This document shows, piece after piece, positions 1 through 11,600 of a stretch of 64,000 nucleotides of DNA; position 1 is the stretch's first letter, and the number at the start of each line of letters is the position of its first letter. The notes beneath the pieces were generated by a model that made no database searches, had not been told where the DNA came from, and saw only the letters and a list, made by a program, of their open reading frames with translations. Source of the stretch: Antedon mediterranea (Eukaryota; Echinodermata; Crinoidea; Comatulida; Antedonidae); NCBI RefSeq assembly GCF_964355755.1, contig NC_092679.1:8246001-8310000 (forward strand). The letters are read 5' to 3'. Both the position numbers and the translations under genes were made by a program.

Positions 1-525
1 TCCGTTAAACGCCGACAGCATATAGAGTATAGCATCATTCCACAGTATACTCATGGAGCTATACAATTTTATAGCTCCATGGTATACTGTATTGAGTTTT
101 TGTGTCCGTTAAACGCCGAGCTAACGGCGGACGATAGTATTGAATTACAATAGAGTAGCATCATTCCACAATACTGAGTTTTTGTGTCCGTTAAACGCCG
201 AGCTAACGGACGATAGTATTGAATGACAGCATATAGAGTATAGCATCATTCCACAGGTTACTGAGTTTTTGTGTCCGTTAAACGCCAATCTAACGGACGA
301 TAGTATTGAATTACAGTAGAGTAGCATCATTCCACAATCTACTGAGTTTTTGTGTCCGTTAAACGCCGATCTAACGGACGATAGTATTGAATGACACCAT
401 ACAGAGTATAGCATTGTTCCACAGGTTACTGAGTGTTTGTGTCCGTTAAACGCCGAGCTAACGGACGATAGTATTGAATGACAGTAGGCCTATATAGAGT
501 AGCATTATTCCACAGTACTGAGGTT
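1..525. repeat. ~85-bp tandem array with two alternating unit types
   Basis: The word gtccgttaaacgccg recurs at 104, 186, 273, 354 and 441, with a truncated copy at 1. Spacings alternate 82, 87, 81 and 87 bp, because units carrying 'attacaatagagtag' alternate with units carrying 'gacagcatatagagtatag'. Each unit has an inverted repeat CCGTTA...TAACGG. The first unit is interrupted by a hairpin at about 42-90 (CATGGAGCTATA / TATAGCTCCATG). Short ORFs crossing the array are repeat translations, not genes. Confidence 0.85.
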
Positions 526-588
526 TTATGTAATATACAAATAACAATGAATCTGGGGAAAAGGCAGAATCCCAGAAAGATACAGGAT

Positions 589-3280
589 AGTCCAGTCAAA
601 AATCACCCTCACCATGGTATAAGAACGTACCCTAATAAAATTTCATCCGTAGGTTCTATGTATATAGGTAATAACATTTCTTGATGTTGCGTCTTGCAAA
701 ACTTGGGATTTTACGAGAAAATTTGACTTTTATACCCAATTTATAACTACCTCATGTCGTATTATTGTGTACAGCGAATGCGACGAAGCGTGACTGAAAT
801 TACGAGACGCCGTTTGCGCCCGTTGAAAAATGCATTAACAAAGCTAAAAACCTACAAAATTAATAGTTTATACAATAATTTAAATATAGTTTACAATAAA
901 TTGTATAATAAAATACATAACATATAAAGAAAACTCAAGTATAATCTCAAATATTTACAGATATGTGTTTAAAAATGTACAAATCAAAATGGCCTTCCAT
1001 AAAATAAAGTGCGCCCTCACTCTTCATACTTTTATCGGACTTGTATGGATGGTTATTCAAGGCATTAATAATACGAAACCCGATGCGGTTTGTTAGTTAT
1101 TGCCTCTGCAAGAGGCAGAATATTATATTTTCACAAATATATTTCTAGTTTTTATCATGGAAAAAAAGAATTGTATATATTTAAACACATTACAACCTCC
1201 AGTCTACCATCATGATGGATTAAGTGAAGCGCCGTATATGCTATCATGCGTAATGATCTTCTAGTTATCTGGTTATATCTGGTTATATTCTGGACATTCT
1301 TTTTTTCACAGCATTAGGCCTACTTGCGTGGATATCACAATGCATTTGTTTATTCGCGATTATAGTCAATATTAATTTGAGTAAGAATAATTTTTAAATG
1401 ACAGTCCATTTCGCGTATACGATATAATAAAGATTTAAATTAATAAAGTACTCTGAAATATTTTCTCATTGGTTATCCGCAACAAAGAATCCTTGTGATT
1501 GTTAGTTTTGTTTAATTTTCTTTGAATTGTTTATTGGCATCCATATCGTATGATGTGTGAGACAATTTCGTGTTTTAGAAAATGTAATCCTGCCACCGAA
1601 GATTCTTTCTGTTCGAAGACTTCTGACGGATAACTGTGTTATTCTTTTACATTTAATTAATTAATTAATGTTCATCTTCACTTTTGGGAAAAATATCCTA
1701 CATCTTTTAGGTTTAAAACGTCATTTATAAGCACTTGAATAAGCCAACAAATTAAACTACTGTGTTCTCCCAAACTTTTTAAATTTTATTTAAATGCATT
1801 AAAATGTGTCGGACTCGGCGGATAACAATACTTGAAATAAAATTAATGCATATAAAACTTTTGTTCTGGACTTTACTTTTTTGTCCCAAGTGAGAACTTT
1901 CAGGCCGTGGAGGTGAACCGATCGTTTATGACATGCTTTTGTGTATAAAATTTCCAATAATAATTGTAGGACTACTCTCAACCAAAACACTTTATATTAG
2001 AATGTATTTAATATACGTCACGTCTTAAAAAATTGGGAGAATTGGGTAATACAGTATGTCGTTTCTCGCGAATCTTACATCACACTCCAACATTCTCACT
2101 TTCTTTTATTTAGTGAAGTGTGAACGGTGGAAAAACGGGAAAATACTTTAAATTTAGAATGCTTTGAATTCTGGAAGACGACTTCGAACTTAAAGAATCG
2201 TCATGAATGCCGTTTATTGGCTCAAACTTCACACATCGGTACGATGTGAAGGCCAGACGGATTCAGAGAGGATCAAACCGGCTCCTCCTCCCCATTGGCA
2301 GTGGGGGAATCGGCGGGTGAAAGGGAAAAATGATAAATGTTGATTCAGACGAATGCCAACCAGCCCCTTTGATACGCTCTTAATAATTGTTGGAAAGTGA
2401 AAGTAGGGCTACTTGAGGTAGGGCCTAGTATCTTTCGTATAGGCCTACACGAAATGGATTATCCTTAAATGATTGGTTCTTACTCTAATTAAGATCATAA
2501 TCGCGAATGATAGTTCAAAATATGTAATGCATTGTGATATCCACGCAAGTAATGCTGTGAAAAAAAAAGAATGTCTAAAAATAAAACCAGCAAAACTAGT
2601 AGATCATTACGCTTCAGCAGATATACAAATACAGTATACACTTAATCCATCATGGTGGTATACTGGAGGTTGTAATGTGTTTAATATTATATACAATTCT
2701 TTTTTTCCATGATAAAAATTAGAAATATATTTGTGAAAATATAATATTCTGCCTCTTGCAGAGGCAATAACTAACAAACCGCATCGTGTTTCATATAATA
2801 TTAATGCCTTGTATAACCATCCATACAAGTCCGATAAAAGTATGACGAGTGAGGGCGCACTTTATTTTATGGAAGGCCATTTTGATTTGTACATTTTTAA
2901 ACACATATCTGTAAATATTTGAGATTATACTTGGGTTTTCTTTATATGTTATGTATTTTATTATACATTTTATTGTAAACTATATTTAAATTATTGTATA
3001 AACTATTAATTTTGTAGGTTTTTAGCTTTGTTAATGCATTTTTCAACGGGCGCTAACGGCGTCTCGTAATTTTAGTCACGCTTCGTCGAATTCGCTGTAC
3101 ACAATAATACGACATGAGGCGGTTATAAATTGGGTATAAAAGTCTAATTTTCTCGTAAAATCCCAAGTTTTGCAAGACGCAACATCAAGAAATGTTATTA
3201 CCTATATACATAGAACCTACGGATGAAATTTTATTAGGGTACGTTCTTATACCATGGTGAGGGTGATTTTTGACTGGACT
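589..3280. mobile_element. non-autonomous DNA transposon with ~800-bp terminal inverted repeats
   Basis: The left end starts AGTCCAGTCAAAAATCACC and the right end finishes with its reverse complement. The arms (about 589-1392 and 2475-3280) match along almost their whole length with scattered substitutions. The 5-bp direct repeat AGGAT abuts both ends (584-588 and 3281-3285) and is a clean target-site duplication. The ~1.1-kb centre is AT-rich and has no transposase. The short ORFs at 2473-2828 lie within the right arm and are not conserved as frames in the left arm. The superfamily is unresolved. It probably sits in an upstream intron of ATG2 or just outside the gene. Confidence 0.85.
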
Positions 3281-3285
3281 AGGAT

Positions 3286-5607
3286 CTTTGGTTGCTTATG
3301 CAGATTGCAATCAGCACATTTTTTTCCGTGAGAAGAATTCCTGGCGTTAAATAAAGTGTACCTTTCGAAATCCATGTTCTTCACAGTCTGAACTGATACA
3401 GTAAATTATTTTTAAAAATATTGTCTAAAGTGCAAATCTATTTGATTGTTTAATTAATGAAATGTTATGGATAAGAGTTGAAACCGTCACAAAATGGCTC
3501 AGTCAAAGCAAAATTATTTAACAATTTTAACGAGAGGAGGAGCTTATCTTTCTAGGCTTTCTACGCGATTGTCTGGCGGTGTACTTTTAACGAATCGTTC
3601 ATGGCCTAGCTCTCTGTAGTGCGGTATTCGCGTCAATATCATGTTACATCCAGGGATCAAAAATACGTATTTTTTTTCAGGTGAAAGTCGGCTATTAGAA
3701 ATTTAGACACGTGTCGCCCGACGTACCAGCCTAAAAAATACCATGAATCGGATCGTAAATAGTATGCTTAGACCTATATATTTTTATTTTACCGTGTAGG
3801 CCTAGGCCTATATATATTTTTATTTTACGGTAGGCCTAGGATATAGTATTATACATGATTATTTTAATAAATATAATTATATACGTTGTTACAACACGTT
3901 GTAACAACAATGACCGGACTGCTAATAACCCGTTATTTTGAGTCATCATAGGATTTCACGCAACATACCATAACAAGGACTGTTAATAACGCGTTGGAAT
4001 CATCGTTACGCAACACTGAACAGCATGTCCGGTCTCCCGTTAATTACGCGTTAAACAATGGAGTTATAACAACAGCATAGTAGCTAGTAAAGGGAGGGCT
4101 TGATATGCCTCACTGAACACGCCCAACCCCATTTAAATTAGCTTGCATATTACGGTAAAAGTTGCGTTACAACAAGTTTAACGGAGTAAAAACATTTGGG
4201 CACGCTTCCTTAGTATATAATCATGATTAGAATAACTACTGTACCAATACAAAAGGAAATCCATAGTTTTGAAGATCTATGACAAAATATTGAACATTTT
4301 TATAATATCTTATTAATTAAGCTAAGAAAACCTTACTAATACTTGATTATATAGTATATGTCTGTATAACTTTGTCATATGATTAACCTGTAGCTGTAGA
4401 TGTGCAAGAAACTTCATGAAATGACTTCAGAGTCGTGCCGCATAAGTTACGCGTGATTTTATGCATTTTAATGTAGAAAACCATACAACAATTTAAATTG
4501 AACTTAGCAAAAATGTAATTTATATAATGCGCTAACTTTCTGTGGGAAAAAATGGCATGTTTCACAGAAACTTACGTGCACATGTGCATTTAAAAATTGG
4601 AAGTGTGAGAAATCAATTTCTAATCAACTTTCTACGTGTTTCATACATTTTAAATATTTTCAAATTTCAACGTGAGCGCAAATTTTTAAGTGCGTGGTGT
4701 GCAAGTACCGCTAAAAATATTTTTTTTTTCGCATGAATTATGTTTTCCCAGCCTTTTATAGTAAACAATTTCGACTTAAAATCACGTCATACGAGCACTT
4801 CGAATTGAACAATTCGCACACGTTTTTTAGTTGTAGATATCGGATCATGGATCAATATGGCTAACCGTATCGTATGGCCACTCGAATATAAAATATAGGA
4901 TTTTTTTCACATCTTATCACATTTAATACAGCGCATCTCCACTTAATAGCCGTATTCCATTTTCCCCATATTTTTATATTGTCAAGGTCAATCAATTATA
5001 TTTCGCATGATTTACCATTTAAACATTTTTTAATGACGTCATCATGTTCAAAAGCGTGAATTCATCATTACAGTAAATTTCAATCTGTTATAGCTCCTCG
5101 GAATGATACTCATGATTAAAACATTTGCCGGAAGCTGTTGAATCAGAATTGTAGATACAAATTCACGTACAAATTTTGCACATCAGAGGTTGTGACGTCA
5201 TCATATGGCCAGTTGAATGATAAAAGTCATATTTTTATATTTTGCGTCGTAGTCCATGACATTTAAAAGAGCGCGCATTCATATTCTACGTATCCAAATT
5301 TCTTCAACACGTTTCATTATGATGTCATCGTGTTTAAAAATGAAATAAAAGGCTGGTTCCGTTATTTCCACCTATTCTTCACTGTATGTAGTATGTATAC
5401 AATATATAGTGTATACTGTATATACTTAGACACAAAATAGAGGGCACACTAGCATTTTATTTTCCTCAGGTCACAATGGAATAATCGTTTTTCTGTGCGT
5501 AATATTCTAATGTATGACAGGCACGTAGTGTTTCTGCCGCGGATAACCTAACTCGTCTATAGTGACGAGTTCAAATCTAGTTCATATTACTATTGTATAT
5601 ACTATAG
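3286..5607. other. AT-rich sequence with no recognisable gene; probably ATG2 intron
   Basis: No reading frame here resembles the N-terminal part of ATG2 or any other family I recognise. It holds an imperfect duplicated 'taggcctatatatatttttattttacgg' block near 3780-3845 and a short inverted repeat GTTGTTACAA/TTGTAACAAC at 3885-3908. The next upstream ATG2 exon must lie left of the window or be too short to identify by eye. Confidence 0.5.
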
Positions 5608-8600
5608 TGTCTGGAGAATATGGTAGTGACCCAACATCTGAGGTAACACATTACAAGCTCAGATTTGCCAGCATGTCAGTTACAATATTACATGAGGATC
5701 CAACACCTATTCAAGCAATAGAGAAGCTTGGTAACACCAAACTACAGGAGATGTCACAACACTTCTTTGATGAACTTCAGGCGGGATACGGGGTTAAAGA
5801 TTCTGCTGAGTGGAAAAGAAGGTTTGCTGTAGCATGTCCATATGATCATCTCAGGTATAACTATTATAATACAGTTTCAAGTAATATGAATAAAATAGGC
5901 TACACACTTTTAATTTAAAAACAACACTTTATTCAATTTGACAGATTTGTAGCTGCACCATGCAATCTTGAACTGCAGAGGAAAGAAATTGGTTTTTTTA
6001 CCCAGAATACCGCTGAGATATCATTAGGCACATTGCAAATATTGGAATGTTTATTCAACAAAAACAAGGCAGCCTCATCTCTTGATGCTTCTATGAATGG
6101 AAGTGCATCTTTGCAACCAGAACATACAGAGGTTATAATCTAATATTTATATATTGTAACTAAATTACAAAATTGTTTACAGAAAAAAAAAGGCTTTTGT
6201 TACAAGTATTTCCTTATTTACAAACTGTCCAAATAACGCTTTTTTATGTCACTGATCTTTAATTGTATCCATGCCAGCAACTAGATATTCTAATATGGAT
6301 ATAACCATACTTATCCCCTCAGCTGCCAACTTATTTTACTAACATAGTGTTAGAAAGCTTGGCAAACCACTGTATCATTGTAATTCTGAATTCTATAAAA
6401 TTGTTATCTTGACAGATCCTTACGTTTGATGAGCTGCCTCCAGTTGGAAATGTGTACTCTGCATTTACAGGAAAATCTAACTCTGCAGTACATGTTAAGA
6501 TCGAATCTAAAGATCGTACTGATAATGTAAGTTTTGTTTCATTATGGGTAATTATAGTGACACTGATTATAAGGTATTTTACAATCACTGTTATGTTGAT
6601 GTTGTGTGTAATATGTTTTCTAGATTTTATCCAGGCCTAACTAAATGTTACAATAAATTCATAGCTAAAATATGGTGGCCCAATAATGATGAATTATTCA
6701 GCCCCTAGATTTATTTTATATTATAAATTATAAAATAATAATTGTAAAGAAAACAATTAATTTTCTTTTGAATGAAGTGCTCCATAAACAAGTACTGTAT
6801 AGACAAATTTATTGTTATGTGTTATTATTTTGCCATTGCAGACCACAGGACATATTTATTGTTATGTTGCATTATTTTGCCATTGCAGACCATAGGACAT
6901 CGTGCCAGCAAACAAAAGATGAAAATTGAGGTTGAACTTGGTCAGTTGACCTGTGAAATTGATGTCACAATTGTAGACCGTCTTTATAGTTTACTTCATC
7001 CTCAAGAGTTTTCAGATATTAAACAAGGAGGTCAAATGTCATTCAAGTCAATGTATGCTTCCACCAATATGGTATGATAATACAAAAAAATATTAATAAT
7101 ATCGTATCCAGACAATTATCTCCGGACAGTTACCACCTGGACAAGGCGGGTAGTTGTCCTAGGCGGGTAGTTGTCCTAGGCGGGTAGTTGTCCTAGGCGG
7201 GTAGTTGTCTTGGGCAGGCGGGTAGTTGTCCTAAGCGGGTAGTTGTCCTAGGCGGGTGGGTAGTTGTCCTAGGCGGGTGGGTAGTTGTCCTAAGCGGGTA
7301 GTTGTCCTAGGCGGGTAGTTGTCCTAGGCGGGTAGTTGTCCTAGGCGGGTAGTTGTCCTAGGCGGGTAGTTGTCCTAGGCGGGTGGGTAGTTGTCCTAGG
7401 CGGGTGGGTAGTTGTCCTAGGCGGGTGGGTAGTTGTCCTAAGCGGATAGTTGTCCTAGGCGGACGGGTAGTTGTCCTAAGCGGGTAGTTGTCCTAGGCGG
7501 GCGGGTAGTTGTCCTAAGCGGGCAGGTAGTTGTCCTAGGCGGGCGAGTAGTTCCCTAGGTGAGTAGTTGTCCTAGGCGGGTAATTGTCCTAGGCAGGTAG
7601 TTGTCCTAGGCAGGCGGGTAGTTGTCCTAAGCGGGTAGTTGTCCTAGTCGGGCGGGTAGTTGTCCTAAGCGGGTAGTTGTCCGGGTGGTAGTTGTCCGGG
7701 TGGTAGTTGCCCGGGTGGTAGTTGTCCGGGTTGTAGTTGTCCGGGTTGTAGTTGTCTGGGTGGTAGTTTTTTAGGTGGTACAGTAGTTTTCCGGGTGGTA
7801 GTTGTTCAAAGGTAGGTAGGAGGTAGTTGACCTGAATAATATATATATATATATAAAACTTCCGTATTTTTAATTCGTTCTATTCATTATACATCTAAAA
7901 ATAATTTTTTTTTTAAACAATGTATTAAATTTTTGTTTTTTTTCTGAACTATGGTATTTTGTTTAATATCGTAATTTTAAATTTGTGATAGAGGTACAGA
8001 TAGTGTATTACTATTTTGTTTTTTAATAGAAACAAGCCTGCTTTAAACAAGCATTGGATGATGATACAACAAATTCTGCATATCATATTGACATTGATGT
8101 AACATGCCCACAAGCCACTTTAAATCTCAGGTAAGTATTTTTATTGTTATGTGTAAAATTTATACAAATTAACATTATCATAAATTTTCATTAAAAAATT
8201 GTGTTTCAAAAATCTTGTTCACACAGATTTCCCTGCCCAGATTTTCGCCCACCGACTGATATTGAACGTAGTCCATGGTGGAAGAAATCTGTTCGCCAAG
8301 AAATTCTGTCAATGGAATTGCTTGATGTAGATTTTTCCACAAAGCTTAACAGTGATGTCTTTGAAAAAAAGTGTATTGTACGAAGTCGCCAAGTAGATGG
8401 TAGAGATTGGTTTTTTTCAATGATTTTTGAGATAAAGAAACTGGTACTAATTATTTACATTGTTGTAATGAAAAAGAGGCTTAATAACTTTCATTCTTTT
8501 CAGCTAAGTTTAAAATGTCTGCAGATGATGTACCTGTGTCATTCTTGAAAGTAACTGGTGTTAAGTCAGTAGATCAAGTTGAAAATAAAGAATTTGATTG

Positions 8601-11600
8601 GCCTAGGTATTTTATATCCTAATTATCTATCTTATGTTTAATTAAGGCATAGGCAATGCCCAAGTATGTAACTAATATCCGTGTTATCACACACAATTCG
8701 TAATAATAATATGAGTGGTCTACTAATCTATTGGTATTCATCTTTAAATAGTTGTTAAAAAGTGTGTCTTATAATTCACTTTATGGCAGACTAATTATTA
8801 TGTGTTTAACTGCAGACTTGTTATAATGATTCGCCCTCCTAACCAAACTTCTGTGTTTGATCAAGAACAAGAATGCTCCCCAGAAACCACACCAGTTAAC
8901 TCGTTTGAAAGTCTATACTTTCAGAAGCCTGAACCATCGTCACCTTTCTCATCTAGGAATGTTATGTATGAAAATGATCAGGTACGTATAAAAAGAAACA
9001 ATGTAATGTAAATATGTACTTTGTACCATAGAATTAAAAAAGCAGTGTTACAATACAACATATACTAGTAGTCACTCAACACGTTTTTGCTTACTAAATT
9101 AAATGCTTGCAATAATATTGGATTCTCTATATATATTAATTGCATATAAAATATTTTTACATATAGTCAAAAGTTAAACATTTCCTTTGAATTAGATGGT
9201 AATACCAGGGGATGATGATGAAATGAGAGAATTTATTGAAACGTCAAATCAGGATTCACAGCTATTGATAGAAATCAACCTACCAGTGATAAACCTTCTG
9301 ATTCCTACGAATGAATTCCTTAATAATGTTTACAATAGGTAAGACTATCAACTTCTGTACACTTACACTCTCTTCATAAAACAATTTGAATACGCATATT
9401 ATTTTACTTTGACCAAAAATGAGATAAAATTTAAGAAAATAGTCGGACAACATGATTCAGGTTAAACGTAACGTTTATATTGTCCTTTTTATAAGCAGAA
9501 TCATTTCTTTTTACTTTTTTGTTAGTGAAAGTGAATAACCATAAAATGGCCTATTTAATTTTGATGCAGCTTTAAATAGTACAAGATTTTTTAATTACTA
9601 TATATTTAATTTTCTTCTTAAAATTATTAACTTGTTTGTTTCTGAATGTAGATTTTGTACAGACCTTTTACTTTGGCAGCCAACTGCTCCAACACCTACT
9701 GAAACTTGTAAAGATGTTTTCCAAAGTGCTATGTGGGATCTAGGTTCTCCATTAACATCATATCCAGACACAACTCAACCTTTTAAAATGTGCCACTCGA
9801 TGAAGAGTCATGGTAAGAATATAAATTAATTGAAGTGTACAATGTATGTGTGTGTCACTCTCTCTCTCTCTCCCCACAAAATCTATTAATTGCTTCTCAA
9901 TTTAGATTGTTATTCAGATGAAGACGAAGAGGATGATATTTTTCAAACAATGCATGATGCATCATTGAGAAGAAAACTAAGACAACAGCAACGACCAAAA
10001 GATTACTCCAACTACTTAGCACTAACTTTAACCGTTGGTCATGGCAGACTTACACTACATATACCAAGTGAGGTAAGAAATATGGCTCTTTCCAACCAAT
10101 TATTTAAATCCGAAAAAAAAAGATAACACTGATACTCATCCATTTACTTGGAACATTTATTTTGTAGGTTGAAGAAATGAATAATTTTCACAGTGAAGTG
10201 ATGTTTGAAATTGAAGAAGGCAATCTGTTTGTTGTCAATGAATATAAAGGGGATAAGGACTTGGCTTATGTATGTGTTCAAGGAAAGCGGTATGTTTTGT
10301 ACCATGCAGCTGAAGTTGAAAACAGCCCTTTACAGCCTTCTCTTGAGCCTTTATCTTGTATGGTTCCACGACATTTAAAAAAATGTCTACACCTTTCAGA
10401 TGATGGAGTGCCACAAAGTCATAATGACAATAAAAATACAAATATGTTGGCAGTGGCCGTCAAGTTGACAGTAGAACCTGATAAAAATGTCAAGGTTAGA
10501 AATAGTTTTCTATTATTATTGGTTATCCGCAACAAAGTTGCGGATACCCTGTGGAGCCGTAAAATGTGCAAAAAGTCAAATTTGTGCAAACATTTTAGCT
10601 TTAAATGTGCAAATCTGTAAAAATTCATAACCCGCAAATGTGCAAACATCACGCCGTTAAATGTGCATTCTATTCTATTTGTTTTATTCCTTGTGAGCTT
10701 TTCTTAACAACATGTTAATTCCTTTTATTTCTAGTTTTTGAAAGTTTACTTTTATTTGCTAATTTCAGAGTATAGTATGCTCAGTTAGTGCACGTACAAC
10801 AACACTTTGTCATTTTGTTACTAAGCCTGAACACAGCTGGATGGCACAAGTTGGGGCTATGTTTGACCTTTTAGATGACACAGTACCTGGATATACGTTT
10901 CCAAGAGTAGTCACTGAGCTTCATGTACACTTCTGGGAATGTGGTATTGACTATAGGCCGATTCATCTTCCAATATCAACATTCATTTCATTGAATTCCT
11001 TCAGTATAAGTAGTACACTTGTGTATGAGGCTAAACAGTCATTGTTGAAGTAAGCAATTTTAATGTTTATTATTTCTTACTGTGTGTCGCGTGTGTGAGG
11101 TGTGGTAGTCCTTCAAATTAAGCCTTAAGAAACGAGAAAAACTAATACATTCAAAACAAGATTTTTGAAAACTATTCAGTATAATTATTATACTGAATAG
11201 TTTTCAAAAATCTTGTTTTGGCTCAGTTCATATAGGATTATGCCTGTTATATATCAAATAATTACTAGTGACATTCATTCACAGATTTATAGTGGATGAT
11301 GCAGCTTTGTTTCTTTCGGATAAGTGCAATGGTGGAGTTGTTGACCTTAGAAAAAGTATGTTTTTTTTTACTCAATTGCAAAAATAATTAATTAATTGTT
11401 TGATATTAATTGATATCAAAACCTTAAAAGTAACAGTTTACTATAATTCACTTTATTTCATATTAACATACACTTATATAACATCTAAAACATTATTACA
11501 GATTTAGACTGGTTACTGTATGTTACCTACCAATTTAACTGTATGTAGTAGTACTGTAGTATGTTTTAACTTTATGCAGCAGTAGTGGGAGGCTTTAACT

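Noticed and set aside
145-414. 89-codon minus-strand ORF in the left array
   Set aside because: It is the translation of the ~85-bp tandem repeat, with internal peptide repeats.
3494-3622. Small ORF starting MAQSKQNYLTIL
   Set aside because: Only about 42 codons, no homology and no splice context. It could not be connected to ATG2.
4542-4736. 64-codon plus-strand ORF upstream of ATG2
   Set aside because: It does not resemble ATG2 and has no plausible exon boundaries.
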